A stretch of 64,000 nt of DNA from Microbacterium sp. 10M-3C3 (GTDB lineage Bacteria > Actinomycetota > Actinomycetes > Actinomycetales > Microbacteriaceae). The position numbers and the translations under genes are program-made. This document shows, piece after piece, positions 16,372-24,989 of this stretch. The stretch spans positions 2,480,001 through 2,544,000 of the forward strand of contig NZ_CP034245.1 in assembly GCF_003931875.1 (NCBI RefSeq), written 5' to 3'. Below the pieces are notes generated by a model that was given only the letters and a program-made list of their open reading frames with translations, was not told the DNA's origin and ran no database searches. The first letter of the stretch is position 1. Every line of letters starts with the position of its first letter.

Positions 16372-17601
16372 TCACGCGCGGGCGGCCGCGCGGCGCTCGA
16401 GCATCAGCGCGAATCCGGCGCGCGCCGGCACGCGCGCGAGCTCGACGCACGCCCACACGAGCAGCACGACGAGCGACAGGTTGCGCAGGCTCAGGACGAG
16501 CACGGGCGTCAGCTCGGTCGCGAGCAGCCGGTCGTACATCACCGGGTACACGAGCTGCGTGAGGCCCGACGCAACCAGCACGATCGCGGCAGGACCAGCC
16601 CAGCGGACACGGTCGAGCACCAGCCCGAGGGCCAGCGGCGGCACGATCCACGCGAGGTACTGCGGCGAGCCCACCTTGTTCGCCACGATGAAGGCGAGCA
16701 CGAGCGCGAGCGACAGGGCGGGGTACAGCCGCGCGAAGGCCGCCCCGCGCAGCACCTTCCACGCGCCGGCGGCCAGCAGGGCGACGACCACGAGCGCGAG
16801 CACGGGCGTCATCGCCGCGGCGAGCGCATCCGCACCCGGACCGGTGACCTCGTACGTGATGATGTCGCTGTTGTAGAACACGGATGCGCCGGGGGCGCGC
16901 AGCATCGCGAGCCACACGAACGGCGTGCTGACCGTCGCCTCGACCTGCAGTCCGCGACCGGTCTGGTCGCCGACGAAGCCGAACGCGAACGCGCCGCCTC
17001 CCGCCGCCACGACGACAGCCAGCACGACCGCCGTGACGATCGCCGCCGAGGCGAGCACGGCGACGCGCCGCCGCAGCGCGACGAGCGCCGCGGCGATCAT
17101 CGCGGCGGGCCAGATCTTGATCCACGTGCCCACCGCCAAGAGGGTCCCGGCGAGCCACGGCCGGCGCACGAGCCACAGCGCGCCCGCGATCGCGAGGGGA
17201 ACCGTGGCGGCGTCGAGCCGGTACAGGGCGACGGGGCCGAGCGTGAAGATCGCGCCGAGCCAGAACCACGCCGCCGTCCGGCGTCCGCGCGAACGGGCGT
17301 CGCCGACGAGGAGCGCGAAGCCGGCCGCGTTCAGCAGTACGGTCAGCAGCCACCAGCCCTGGATGTAGCTGCCGATCCACGCGAGCCCCCACGCCAGCAC
17401 CATGGGCACGAGCGCCAGCTGCGGGTACACCCACTTCTCGGTGATGCCCACGACACCCTGCCCGGTGAGGGCGTTCAGCGACCACGGCTCGTACACGTGG
17501 TACACGTCGCCCATCGGCTGGCTGGGGAGGTTCCAGCCGGCCCAGGCGACGGCCGCGTGCACGAGGACGAACGCGACCCAGAGCGGCGCGCGTCGGGACA
17601 C
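16372..17601 (-). CDS. GT87-type polyprenyl-linked mannosyltransferase, membrane protein
   Basis: Integral membrane protein of 409 residues with about ten hydrophobic segments and the layout of DUF2029/GT87 glycosyltransferases. The first extracytoplasmic loop has QPMGDVYHVYEPWS (about 28-41), containing the acidic residue expected for the catalytic site of GT-C enzymes. WIKIWPAAM occurs near 160-168 and KVGSPQYLAWIVPP near 310-323. Such enzymes extend mannan or lipoglycan chains on the outer face of the membrane using polyprenyl-phosphomannose. The precise acceptor is unknown. The GTG at 17601 is fixed by the TAGGAT hexamer spacing. Confidence 0.82.
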   Translation of the reverse strand: MSRRAPLWVAFVLVHAAVAWAGWNLPSQPMGDVYHVYEPWSLNALTGQGVVGITEKWVYPQLALVPMVLAWGLAWIGSYIQGWWLLTVLLNAAGFALLVGDARSRGRRTAAWFWLGAIFTLGPVALYRLDAATVPLAIAGALWLVRRPWLAGTLLAVGTWIKIWPAAMIAAALVALRRRVAVLASAAIVTAVVLAVVVAAGGGAFAFGFVGDQTGRGLQVEATVSTPFVWLAMLRAPGASVFYNSDIITYEVTGPGADALAAAMTPVLALVVVALLAAGAWKVLRGAAFARLYPALSLALVLAFIVANKVGSPQYLAWIVPPLALGLVLDRVRWAGPAAIVLVASGLTQLVYPVMYDRLLATELTPVLVLSLRNLSLVVLLVWACVELARVPARAGFALMLERRAAARA

Positions 17602-17607
17602 CCGATC

Positions 17608-17613
17608 ATCCTA
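17608..17613 (-). promoter_or_regulatory. -10 hexamer TAGGAT, leaderless start of the GT87 gene
   Basis: TAGGAT on the minus strand is six bases before the GTG at 17601. Confidence 0.55.
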
Positions 17614-17627
17614 GGACGCAGCACGGT

Positions 17628-17648
17628 CCGGGCCGTGGACCGGCCCGG
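17628..17648 (-). terminator. terminator after nnrD
   Basis: An 8-bp stem (ccgggccg/cggcccgg) with a five-base loop lies 14 bases past the nnrD stop. No T tract follows. Confidence 0.6.
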
Positions 17649-17662
17649 TGGTCGGCGCGGGC

Positions 17663-18511
17663 TCAGTCCGCGGCGAGTCCCTCGGCGACGATGCGCGGGA
17701 GCGCCTCCGCCACGTCGAGCGCCGTGATCGGGCCACCGTGTCCACCGTGGAGGGCCGCCGCGAGCCTCCCCGCGGCGCCGTGCAGCCACGCGCCGGTCGC
17801 GGCGACCGGGCCGAAGGCGTCGGCATCCGTCGGCGTCGCCGCGGCGGCGAGGGCGCCGAGCACACCGGCGAGCACGTCGCCGGTGCCCGCTGTGGCGAGC
17901 CACGGCGTCCCCGCCTGGACGCTCCGCGTCCAGCCTCCCGGGGTGGCCACGACCGTCACGGCGCCCTTGAGGAGCACGGACACCCCGAACGCCGCCGCCG
18001 TCTCGGCGGCGGCCGCCGCCCGCCCGGTGACGGACGCATCGTCGGGCACCGGGTCGAGGCCGGCGGTCTGCCGCAGCCGGTCGTGCTCGCGCGCGTGCGG
18101 CGTCACGAGCACGGGTGCCGTGCTCCCCCGCACGAGGTCGAGCGCACCGGCGTCGACGACGACGGGCTCGTCGCCCCGCAGGATCGCCCGCAGGTCGCGC
18201 TCCTCATCGTCGCCGCGGTGCGCCGCATCCGTACCCGACCCGATCACCCACGCCTGCACGCGGCCGGATGCTGCGACCGTTTCGGGCCGACGCGCCAGCA
18301 CGAGCGCCGTCGGCCGGTCGGGTCCGACATAGCGGACCATGCCCGTGCCCGTCCGCCACGCGCCCTCGACGCCGAGGACGGCGGCGCCGGGATAGGCGTC
18401 AGAGCCGGTGCGCAGCCCCACGACGCCGCGGGAATACTTGTCGTCGGATGCCGTTGGGAGCCGGAGGGCGCCGCGGACGTCGTCCCCGGTCCATTCGTCG
18501 AGCGCGCGCAT
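17663..18511 (-). CDS. nnrD: ADP-dependent NAD(P)H-hydrate dehydratase
   Basis: Repairs hydrated NADH and NADPH (NADHX/NADPHX) with ADP as phosphate donor. The 282-residue product has the ribokinase-like fold landmarks: GVVGLRTGSDAYPGAAVLG near 29-47, VTPHAREHDRL in the middle, and the nucleotide-site motif ATAGTGDVLAGVLGAL toward the C-terminus, with its catalytic Asp. It lacks the fused epimerase domain found in long NnrD/Nnr proteins, so the epimerase is encoded elsewhere. ATG at 18511 is chosen because TAGGGT lies seven bases upstream; an alternative GTG would overlap that hexamer. Confidence 0.9.
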   Translation of the reverse strand: MRALDEWTGDDVRGALRLPTASDDKYSRGVVGLRTGSDAYPGAAVLGVEGAWRTGTGMVRYVGPDRPTALVLARRPETVAASGRVQAWVIGSGTDAAHRGDDEERDLRAILRGDEPVVVDAGALDLVRGSTAPVLVTPHAREHDRLRQTAGLDPVPDDASVTGRAAAAAETAAAFGVSVLLKGAVTVVATPGGWTRSVQAGTPWLATAGTGDVLAGVLGALAAAATPTDADAFGPVAATGAWLHGAAGRLAAALHGGHGGPITALDVAEALPRIVAEGLAAD

Positions 18512-18518
18512 GCGCGCC

Positions 18519-18524
18519 ACCCTA
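18519..18524 (-). promoter_or_regulatory. -10 hexamer TAGGGT of nnrD
   Basis: The hexamer is seven bases before the ATG at 18511, in a 32-base divergent gap with the flavin reductase gene. Confidence 0.5.
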
Positions 18525-18543
18525 TCCCCGAGGAGCCGCCCGC

Positions 18544-19608
18544 ATGAGCCGCTTGTTCTCGTCCCTGACGCTGCGCGACACGACCTTCCGCAACCGCCTG
18601 TGGGTCGCGCCGATGTGCCAGTACAGCGCCGTCGACGGCTACGCCGCCGAGTGGCACCACGTGCACCTCGCGCAGTTCGCGTCCGGCGGGGCGGGGCTCG
18701 TCGTCACCGAGGCGACCGCGGTGTCGTCGGAGGGCCGCATCTCGCCCGAGGACACCGGCATCTGGGACGACGCGCGGGCCGACGCGTGGCGGCCGATCGT
18801 CGACGCCCTCCACCGCCGGGGCGCGGTCGCCGGCATCCAGCTCGCCCACGCGGGCCGGAAGGCGTCGACGTGGTCGCCCTTCTCCGGCGAGCGCGGCACG
18901 GTGCCGGCCGACCGCGGCGGGTGGACCACCGTGGCGCCCTCCGCGGTCGCCTTCGACGGATACGCGACGCCGCGTCCGCTCGACGCCGACGGCATCGAGC
19001 GGGTGGTCGCGGACTTCGCCGCCGCCGCACGCCGTGCCGTCGACGTCGGGTTCGACGTGCTCGAGGTCCACGCCGCGCACGGCTACCTGCTGCATCAGTT
19101 CCTCTCGCCGCTGTCGAACCTGCGCGACGACGCGTACGGCGGCACGCTCGAGAACCGGATGCGCCTGCTCGTCCGGGTCGTCGCGGCCGTGCGCGAAGCA
19201 GCGCCGGCGGCCGTGGTGTTCGTGCGCCTGTCGGCGACCGACTGGGCCGAGGGCGGCTGGGACGTCGACGACACCGTCGCCGCCTCCCGCGCCGTGCGCG
19301 ACGCGGGCGCCGACCTCATCGACGTCTCCAGCGGCGGGCTCGTCGCGCATCAGCGGATCACGACCGGGCCGGCGTACCAGGCCGGCTTCGCGGCGCGCGT
19401 GCGCGCCGAAGCGGACGTGCCGGTGAACGCCGTCGGCATGATCGATGACGCGCGCCTGGCCGAGCACCTCGTCGCGTCGGACCAGGTCGACGCGGTCATG
19501 GCCGCACGCGAGTGGCTCCGCGACCCGCACTTCGCCCTGCGTGCGGCCGGCGAGCTCGGCGCGGACGCGCCGTGGCCGCCGCAGTACGAGCGCGCCCGCC
19601 GCCGCTGA
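18544..19608 (+). CDS. NADH:flavin oxidoreductase, YqjM-like old yellow enzyme
   Basis: FMN-dependent ene-reductase of 354 residues. PMCQYS at 23-28 contains C25, the redox-tuning Cys of the YqjM/NamA class. The substrate-binding pair is H176 and H179 in HAAHGYLLHQFLSPLSN. QLAHAGRKAS (99-108) is the usual FMN and subunit motif. Members reduce activated C=C bonds with NAD(P)H, often in detoxification or oxidative stress. The ATG at 18544 gives the canonical start RLFSSLTLRDTTFRNRLWVAPM and has GAGGAG upstream. Divergent from nnrD. A long inverted repeat follows the stop. Confidence 0.93.
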   Translation: MSRLFSSLTLRDTTFRNRLWVAPMCQYSAVDGYAAEWHHVHLAQFASGGAGLVVTEATAVSSEGRISPEDTGIWDDARADAWRPIVDALHRRGAVAGIQLAHAGRKASTWSPFSGERGTVPADRGGWTTVAPSAVAFDGYATPRPLDADGIERVVADFAAAARRAVDVGFDVLEVHAAHGYLLHQFLSPLSNLRDDAYGGTLENRMRLLVRVVAAVREAAPAAVVFVRLSATDWAEGGWDVDDTVAASRAVRDAGADLIDVSSGGLVAHQRITTGPAYQAGFAARVRAEADVPVNAVGMIDDARLAEHLVASDQVDAVMAAREWLRDPHFALRAAGELGADAPWPPQYERARRR

Positions 19609-19637
19609 GCCGCGCCTCAGGCCACCACGCCGAATCA

Positions 19638-19698
19638 GGCGAATCGGCCGGATGCAGGACGTTTGCGGCGCATTCGTCCTGCATCCGGCCGATTCGCC
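19638..19698. terminator. 24-bp perfect inverted repeat between convergent genes
   Basis: Arms 19638-19661 and 19675-19698 are perfectly complementary over 24 bp around a 13-base loop. They lie between the stops of the flavin reductase and the second CNNM gene. The size and lack of a T tract are unusual for an intrinsic terminator, but the position suits bidirectional termination. Confidence 0.75.
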
Positions 19699-19729
19699 CG
19701 TTCCCGACGCGCAGGAGGGCGTCTGGCGG

Positions 19730-20776
19730 TCACGGCCGGCGGGCGGTGGCGTCCTGCACCTCGCCGACAAGTTCCTCGATGACGTCCTCCAGGAACAGCA
19801 CCGCCGTGGTCCGGCCGTCCTCGTCGCGCACCTGCGCGAGATGGCGACCGGCGCGGCGCATGAGCGCGAGCGCGTCCTCGAGGTCGGTGGACTCCATGAC
19901 CGGCACCATGTGGTGGATGCGCTTGGCCGCGAGCGGCCGCGCCGCGTCGTCGCCGTGCTCGGCCGCGCGCAGCACGTCCTTGAGGTGCACGTAGCCGATC
20001 GGCACGCCCTCGTCGTCGACGATCACGTAGCGCGAGTAGCCGTGCTTCGCGACGGCCCGCTCGATCTCGCGCGGCGTCGTCGTCTCGGGGAGGGTCACGA
20101 GCTCGGCGAGGGGCACGGCGATGTCGCGCGCCTTCTTGTCGGTGAACTCCACCACGGCCGCGACCGTGCCGGCGGCGTCGTCGAGCACGCCCTCGCGCCG
20201 CGACTGGCTCACGATCGTCGCGACCTCGTCGAGCGTGAAGGTGGAGGCCGCCTCGTCCTTCGGCTCGACGCGGAAGAGCCGCACGACGTGGTTGGCGGTC
20301 CAGTTCAGCGCCACGATGATCGGGTAGAACGCCTTCGAGACCCACACGAGCGGCGTCGCGAGGAAGAGCACCGCCCGGTCGGGCAGCGAGAACGCGAGGT
20401 TCTTCGGGACCATCTCGCCGAACACGACGTGCAGGTACGACACCAGCAGCAGCGCGATCACGAACGCGATGACGTCGACCATGGCCTCGCCGAGGCCCGT
20501 GAGACCCAGCGGGGCGGCGAGCAGGTGGTGGATCGCGGGCTCGGAGACGTTCAGGATCAGCAGCGAGCAGATCGTGATGCCGAGCTGGCACGTCGCGAGC
20601 ATGAGCGTCGCGTGCTCCATCGCGTACAGCGCGACCCGGGCTGCGCGCGAGCCGCGCTCGGCCAGCGGCTCGATCTGAGAGCGGCGCGCGGAGATGACGG
20701 CGAACTCCGCGCCGACGAAGAACGCGTTCGCGACGAGCAGCACGGCGAGCCATGCGAGGCCGGCCCAGTCGCTCAT
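19730..20776 (-). CDS. CNNM/CBS-domain membrane protein without CorC domain
   Basis: Membrane protein of 348 residues from the HlyC/CorC family. The N-terminal CNNM (DUF21) domain has about four hydrophobic stretches, with ANAFFVGAEFAVISARRSQIE near 16-36 and FGEMVPKNLAFSLP in the third helix region. Two CBS motifs follow, ending EDVIEELVGEVQDA. Unlike its neighbour it stops there and has no CorC_HlyC domain. Family members are linked to magnesium or other divalent-cation efflux. The ATG overlaps the stop of the upstream paralogue (ATGA), so the two may be made together and possibly form a hetero-oligomer, which is inference. Confidence 0.9.
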   Translation of the reverse strand: MSDWAGLAWLAVLLVANAFFVGAEFAVISARRSQIEPLAERGSRAARVALYAMEHATLMLATCQLGITICSLLILNVSEPAIHHLLAAPLGLTGLGEAMVDVIAFVIALLLVSYLHVVFGEMVPKNLAFSLPDRAVLFLATPLVWVSKAFYPIIVALNWTANHVVRLFRVEPKDEAASTFTLDEVATIVSQSRREGVLDDAAGTVAAVVEFTDKKARDIAVPLAELVTLPETTTPREIERAVAKHGYSRYVIVDDEGVPIGYVHLKDVLRAAEHGDDAARPLAAKRIHHMVPVMESTDLEDALALMRRAGRHLAQVRDEDGRTTAVLFLEDVIEELVGEVQDATARRP

Positions 20777-22116
20777 GACTGGTCACCCCCCTTGGCCGCG
20801 CGCACGAGGTCGTCGACGTCCTCCTCCCGCGGCGCGGGCGTGAAGCGCACGCGGTCGATGCGGCGGCCGTCCATGCGCTGCACGTGCAGGACCCCGTCCT
20901 CCGTCGGCACCTCGTCGCCGACGGCCGGGATGCGCTCGAGCACGCTCATGATGTACCCGCCGACGGTGTCGTAGACCTCGCCCTCGGGCACGCGCACGCC
21001 CGCGCGATCCAGCGCCTCGTCGGGACGCAGGTCGCCGGGGAACGTGACGGAGCCGACCGACCGGATGACCCCGGCGCGCGAGCGGTCGTGCTCGTCGAGC
21101 ACCTCGCCGACGATCTCCTCGACGAGATCCTCGAGCGTGAGCACGCCGGCCGTGCCGCCGTACTCGTCGACCACGACCGCCATCTGATAGCCGCGGGCGC
21201 GCAGCTCGGGGATGATCGCGTCGAGGTGGACGGTCTCGGGCACTCGGAGCGGCTCGGTCGCGATCGCCGCGGCCGGCACGTCGGGGCGCCGGTCGTGGGG
21301 CACAGCCACGGCGGATTTGACGTGGACGATGCCGACGATGTCGTCCATCGACTCCTGGTACACCGGGAAGCGGCTGTGCCCGGTACGGACGGCGAGGCGC
21401 ACGACGTCGTCGACGGTGTCGTCGGCGGCGACGGCGTGGATGCTGGGGCGCGGCGTCATGACGTCGGCGGCGCTCAAGCGCGAGAACGTGAGGCTGCGAT
21501 CCAGGAGCGAGGCGGTGTCCTTCTCCAGCACGCCCGCACTCGCCGACCGGCGCACGAGGCTCGAGAGCTCCTCCGCGGTGCGTGCGCCGGACAGCTCCTC
21601 CTTCGGCTCGACGCCGATCGAGCGCAGGACGCCGTTCGCGCTGCCGTTGAGGACGGCGACCGCGGGGCGGAACACCGTCGTGAACGCCACCTGGAACGGG
21701 ATCACGAGCTTGGCCGTCTGACGCGGGATCGCCAGCGCGAAGTTCTTGGGGACGAGCTCGCCGAGGATCATCGACAGCACCGTGGCGAAGCCGACGCCGA
21801 TGACCGCGCTGACGGGGACGACGACGCCCTCGGGCCAGCCCCACGCTGTGAAGACGGGGCGCAGCAGGTTCGAGATGGCGGGCTCCATCGTATAACCGGT
21901 GAGGAGCGTCGTCAGGGTGATCCCCAGCTGCGCGCTGGAGAGATGGGTCGAGGTGATCCGCAGTGCGTCGATCGTCATCGACAGGCGCGATTCGCCGGCG
22001 TCGCGACGCGCTTCGAGGTCGGCGCGGTCGAGGTTGACGAGGGCGAACTCGCTGGCGACGAACAGGCCGGTGCCCACGGTGAGCAGGAGCCCCACGCCCA
22101 GCATGACGTAATCCAT
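20773..22116 (-). CDS. CNNM/CBS/CorC-domain membrane protein
   Basis: Full-length HlyC/CorC-family protein of 447 residues. It has a CNNM membrane domain (GTGLFVASEFALVNLDRADLE near 16-36, LGELVPKNFALAIPRQ), then a CBS pair starting around VMTPRPSIHAV and ending GGTAGVLTLEDLVEEIVGEV. The C-terminal CorC_HlyC domain is present (DLRPDEALDRAGVRVPEGEVYDTVGGYIMSVLERIPAVGDEV). Such proteins bind Mg-ATP in the CBS module and contribute to divalent-cation export. ATG at 22116 is used; a GTG lies one codon upstream. Translationally coupled to the shorter paralogue downstream. Confidence 0.92.
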   Translation of the reverse strand: MDYVMLGVGLLLTVGTGLFVASEFALVNLDRADLEARRDAGESRLSMTIDALRITSTHLSSAQLGITLTTLLTGYTMEPAISNLLRPVFTAWGWPEGVVVPVSAVIGVGFATVLSMILGELVPKNFALAIPRQTAKLVIPFQVAFTTVFRPAVAVLNGSANGVLRSIGVEPKEELSGARTAEELSSLVRRSASAGVLEKDTASLLDRSLTFSRLSAADVMTPRPSIHAVAADDTVDDVVRLAVRTGHSRFPVYQESMDDIVGIVHVKSAVAVPHDRRPDVPAAAIATEPLRVPETVHLDAIIPELRARGYQMAVVVDEYGGTAGVLTLEDLVEEIVGEVLDEHDRSRAGVIRSVGSVTFPGDLRPDEALDRAGVRVPEGEVYDTVGGYIMSVLERIPAVGDEVPTEDGVLHVQRMDGRRIDRVRFTPAPREEDVDDLVRAAKGGDQS

Positions 22117-22227
22117 CACGCGTCACCCCCGCTCGAGCGGGAGCCGGGTCGGTGGGGCGAGGGTCTGCGACTAGGAGGGTCGTCCATCGTGCCGCCGATT
22201 CTACGGCAGGGCCGCCGCATCCGCGCG

Positions 22228-22259
22228 GCCGACGGGGAGCCCGTGTCAACCCCGTCGGC
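22228..22259 (+). other. hairpin in the divergent gap upstream of the YihY gene
   Basis: A perfect 10-bp inverted repeat (gccgacgggg/ccccgtcggc) with a 12-base loop lies 31 bases before the ATG at 22291. It is between divergent genes, so it is not a gene-end terminator. It could be an operator or a leader hairpin. The rest of the 174-base gap shows no clear promoter. Confidence 0.4.
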
Positions 22260-22290
22260 GCAGCGGCCGCCCCGCCACGACCATCGCCGG

Positions 22291-23340
22291 ATGAGCACCA
22301 CCCCCCGCACCGCCCATGCGCACGACGGCCCGACGCCCACGCCCGATTCGCCCGACAAGCCGGATTCGCCGCCGCAGCTCGAGAAGCGCTCGTGGCGGTA
22401 CGTCGCGAAGAAGACGCTGCACGAGTTCCAGGCCGATCAGTGCACCGACCTCGCTGCGGCTCTGACCTACTTCAGCGTCCTCGCGCTGTTCCCCGGCGTC
22501 GTTGCCGTGTTCTCGATCCTCGGCGTCATCGGCCAGGACCGCTCCGCCCTCGACGCGGTCCTCGGCATCGTCTCCGACGTCGCCCCGGATGCGGCGGAGG
22601 GCATCCGCGGGCCGCTCGAGCAGATCTCGGGCTCCCCCGCCGCCGGCTTCGCCCTCGTGACGGGGCTCGTGCTGGCGATCTGGTCCGCATCGGGCTACGT
22701 CCGCGCGTTCAGCCGCGCGATGAACCGCGTCTACGAGATCCGCGAGGGCCGGCCCTTCTGGAAGCTCATCCCGTGGCAGCTGCTGATCACCCTCATCGGC
22801 GTCGCCCTGGTGTGCGTCGCCGCGGTGCTGCTCGTCGTGTCGGGGCCTGTCGCCGAGGCGATCGGCTCGGCGGTCGGCCTCGGCGACGCCGCGGTCGCGG
22901 TGTGGTCGATCGCCCGGTGGCCCGTGCTGGCCTTCATCGTCGTGCTGATGGTCGCGATCCTGTACTGGGCGACTCCGAACGCGCGGCAGCCGAAGTTCCG
23001 CTGGCTGAGCCTCGGCGCGGTCCTCGCGATCGTGGTGCTGGCGATCGCGTCGACCCTCTTTGGCCTGTACGTGGCGAACTTCTCGAACTACGACCGCACG
23101 TACGGCGCTCTCGCGGGCGTGATCATCTTCCTGCTGTGGCTGTGGATCGCGAACATCGCGCTGCTGCTCGGGGCCGAGTTCGACGCCGAGCTCGAGCGCG
23201 GGCGCGAGCTGCAGGGCGGCATCGCCGCCGAGGAGGACATCCGGCTGCCCCCGCGCGACACGCGCGCGAGCGACAAGGTGAAGGCGCGCGAGCACGCCGA
23301 CGAGACGGAGGGCCGCCGCATCCGCCAGGAGCACGACTGA
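22291..23340 (+). CDS. YihY/virulence factor BrkB family membrane protein
   Basis: Integral membrane protein of 349 residues. A Pro/Asp-rich cytoplasmic tail (1-35) precedes the family core, which starts TLHEFQADQCTDLAAALTYFSVLALFPGVVAV (about 46-77). Six hydrophobic segments follow, with the conserved YWATPNARQPKFRWLSLGAV and GALAGVIIFLLWLWIANIALLLGAEFDAELER blocks. A charged C-terminal tail closes the protein. The family was once called ribonuclease BN, but that activity belongs to another protein. The role is probably in the envelope or transport and remains undefined. ATG at 22291 is chosen for the normal N-terminal length; no ribosome-binding site is evident. Confidence 0.88.
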   Translation: MSTTPRTAHAHDGPTPTPDSPDKPDSPPQLEKRSWRYVAKKTLHEFQADQCTDLAAALTYFSVLALFPGVVAVFSILGVIGQDRSALDAVLGIVSDVAPDAAEGIRGPLEQISGSPAAGFALVTGLVLAIWSASGYVRAFSRAMNRVYEIREGRPFWKLIPWQLLITLIGVALVCVAAVLLVVSGPVAEAIGSAVGLGDAAVAVWSIARWPVLAFIVVLMVAILYWATPNARQPKFRWLSLGAVLAIVVLAIASTLFGLYVANFSNYDRTYGALAGVIIFLLWLWIANIALLLGAEFDAELERGRELQGGIAAEEDIRLPPRDTRASDKVKAREHADETEGRRIRQEHD

Positions 23341-23349
23341 CACGGTCTG

Positions 23350-23377
23350 CGGCCGGCCGGGGTGCGCCCGCCGGCCG
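23350..23377. terminator. terminator between convergent YihY and guaB1 genes
   Basis: An 8-bp stem (cggccggc/gccggccg) with a 12-base loop fills the 46-base gap between the two stops. Confidence 0.55.
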
Positions 23378-23386
23378 GTCGCGCCG

Positions 23387-24844
23387 CTACCAGCTGACCG
23401 GCAGCGCCTTGCCCTCCTCGTAGCCGGCCGCGGACTGCAGGCCCACCCGCGCGAGGTCGACGAACTCCGGCACGGTGCGCGCACCGGCGTACGTGAACGA
23501 CGACCGCACCCCCGACGTGATCATGTCCACGAGGTCCTCGATGCCCGGACGCAGCGGATCGAGGTAGATCTTGGACGACGAGATGCCCTCGGCGAACAGC
23601 TCCTTGCGCGCGAGCTCCCACGGGTCGAGCCGCCCGAAGCGGCCGTGCACGGCCTTGGTCGAGGCCATCCCCCACGACTCCTTGTAGGGCCGGCCGGCAT
23701 CGTCGGTCAACAGCTCGCCGGGCGACTCGATCGTGCCGGCGAACCACGAGCCGATCATGACGGATGCGGCGCCCGCGGCGAGGGCCAGCGCGACGTCGCG
23801 CGGATAGCGCACGCCGCCGTCCGCCCACACGTGCGCGCCGAGCTCGCGCGCGGCCTGGGCCGTCTCCAGCACCGCGGAGAACTGCGGGCGGCCGACCGCC
23901 GTCATCATGCGCGTCGTGCACATCGCCCCGGGGCCGACGCCGACCTTGAGGATGCCGGCGCCCGCTTCGACCAGGTCGCGCACCCCGTCGGCGGTGACGA
24001 TGTTGCCCGCGACGATCGGGATGCCGAGCTTCGCGTCGGCGACGGCGCGCAGCGCGCGCAGCATCCCCTCCTGGTGCCCGTGGGCCGTGTCGACGACGAG
24101 CACATCCACACCGGCGGCCGCGAGCGCGCGGGCCTTTGCCGCGACGTCGCCGTTGATGCCGACGGCCGCGGCCACCGCGAGGCGCCCGGCGGCGTCCACC
24201 GCGGGCGGGTACAGCGTCGCGCGCAGCGCGCTCTTGCGCGAGAGGGTGCCGACCAGGCGCCCGTGCTGCAGCACGCACACCGTCTCCGCGTCGGCGGCCA
24301 CCAGCAGGTCGAACGCGCGTCGAGGGCTGTCGACGTCGTCCGCGTCGAGCGACGCGGCGCCGCCGCGTGCGAGGTCGCCCAGCCGCGCATCCGGGAGGGC
24401 GGTGCCCAGGCGCGATGCCGGCACGACCCCCACGATGCGCTCGATCGTCAGCGGCGACGCCGTCGACTCCGCCACGACCAGGCCATGGCCCTCGATCGAA
24501 GGGAGCAGGCGCGACGCATCGGCCACGGTCGCCTCCGGCGGCAGCACGAGCGGCGTGTCCCAGCGCACCGGCTGCGCCTTGACCCAGCGGATCGCGGCGT
24601 CCAGCTCCTGGAGCGGCATGTCCTGCGGGAGCACGCCGAGCCCGCCGCGACGCGCGAGGGTCGCGGCCAGCCGCGCACCGGTGACCGAGTTCATGTTCGC
24701 CGAGACCAGCGGGATGCGCGCGGGCGTGCCGTCGCGCGGTGTGAGATCCACGTCGAGCCGGCTCGTCACCGATGATCGCCGAGGGACGAGGAAGACGTCG
24801 GAATAGGTGAGGTCGACCTCGGGTTGCGCTCCGTAGAACTCCAT
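23387..24844 (-). CDS. guaB1: GuaB1-family IMP dehydrogenase-related protein (probable GMP reductase with CBS domains)
   Basis: TIM-barrel purine nucleotide enzyme of 485 residues. The barrel is split by a CBS pair (about 95-213). The catalytic loop is [11 protein letters not shown], with C309. VDTAHGHQ (251-258) and GNIVTADGV follow the IMPDH/GMPR pattern. The C-terminal flap differs from true IMP dehydrogenase, ending [17 protein letters not shown]. Actinobacterial GuaB1 has been characterised as a GMP reductase regulated through its CBS domains. By that knowledge it would recycle GMP to IMP. ATG at 24844 has TACCGT six bases upstream. Divergent from kgd. Confidence 0.88.
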   Translation of the reverse strand: MEFYGAQPEVDLTYSDVFLVPRRSSVTSRLDVDLTPRDGTPARIPLVSANMNSVTGARLAATLARRGGLGVLPQDMPLQELDAAIRWVKAQPVRWDTPLVLPPEATVADASRLLPSIEGHGLVVAESTASPLTIERIVGVVPASRLGTALPDARLGDLARGGAASLDADDVDSPRRAFDLLVAADAETVCVLQHGRLVGTLSRKSALRATLYPPAVDAAGRLAVAAAVGINGDVAAKARALAAAGVDVLVVDTAHGHQEGMLRALRAVADAKLGIPIVAGNIVTADGVRDLVEAGAGILKVGVGPGAMCTTRMMTAVGRPQFSAVLETAQAARELGAHVWADGGVRYPRDVALALAAGAASVMIGSWFAGTIESPGELLTDDAGRPYKESWGMASTKAVHGRFGRLDPWELARKELFAEGISSSKIYLDPLRPGIEDLVDMITSGVRSSFTYAGARTVPEFVDLARVGLQSAAGYEEGKALPVSW

Positions 24845-24850
24845 AGCTCC

Positions 24851-24856
24851 ACGGTA
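24851..24856 (-). promoter_or_regulatory. -10 hexamer TACCGT, leaderless start of guaB1
   Basis: TACCGT on the minus strand is six bases before the ATG at 24844. Confidence 0.55.
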
Positions 24857-24911
24857 CTTCCGCCCCCCGTCGCCGCGTCAGTGCGCCCGCCAGCAGCGGT
24901 GCGAACTGGGT

Positions 24912-24917
24912 TAGGCT
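24912..24917 (+). promoter_or_regulatory. probable -10 hexamer TAGGCT of kgd
   Basis: TAGGCT lies 72 bases before the GTG at 24990. This predicts a leader of roughly 65 bases with GAGGAAAG ahead of the start. No convincing -35 hexamer is seen. Confidence 0.4.
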
Positions 24918-24989
24918 GGTTTGTGGTGCGCGCGAGGCGGTTCTGCGCGCAGTCCACCGATCTTCTTCGAGGAAAGCAGGCGATCGACT

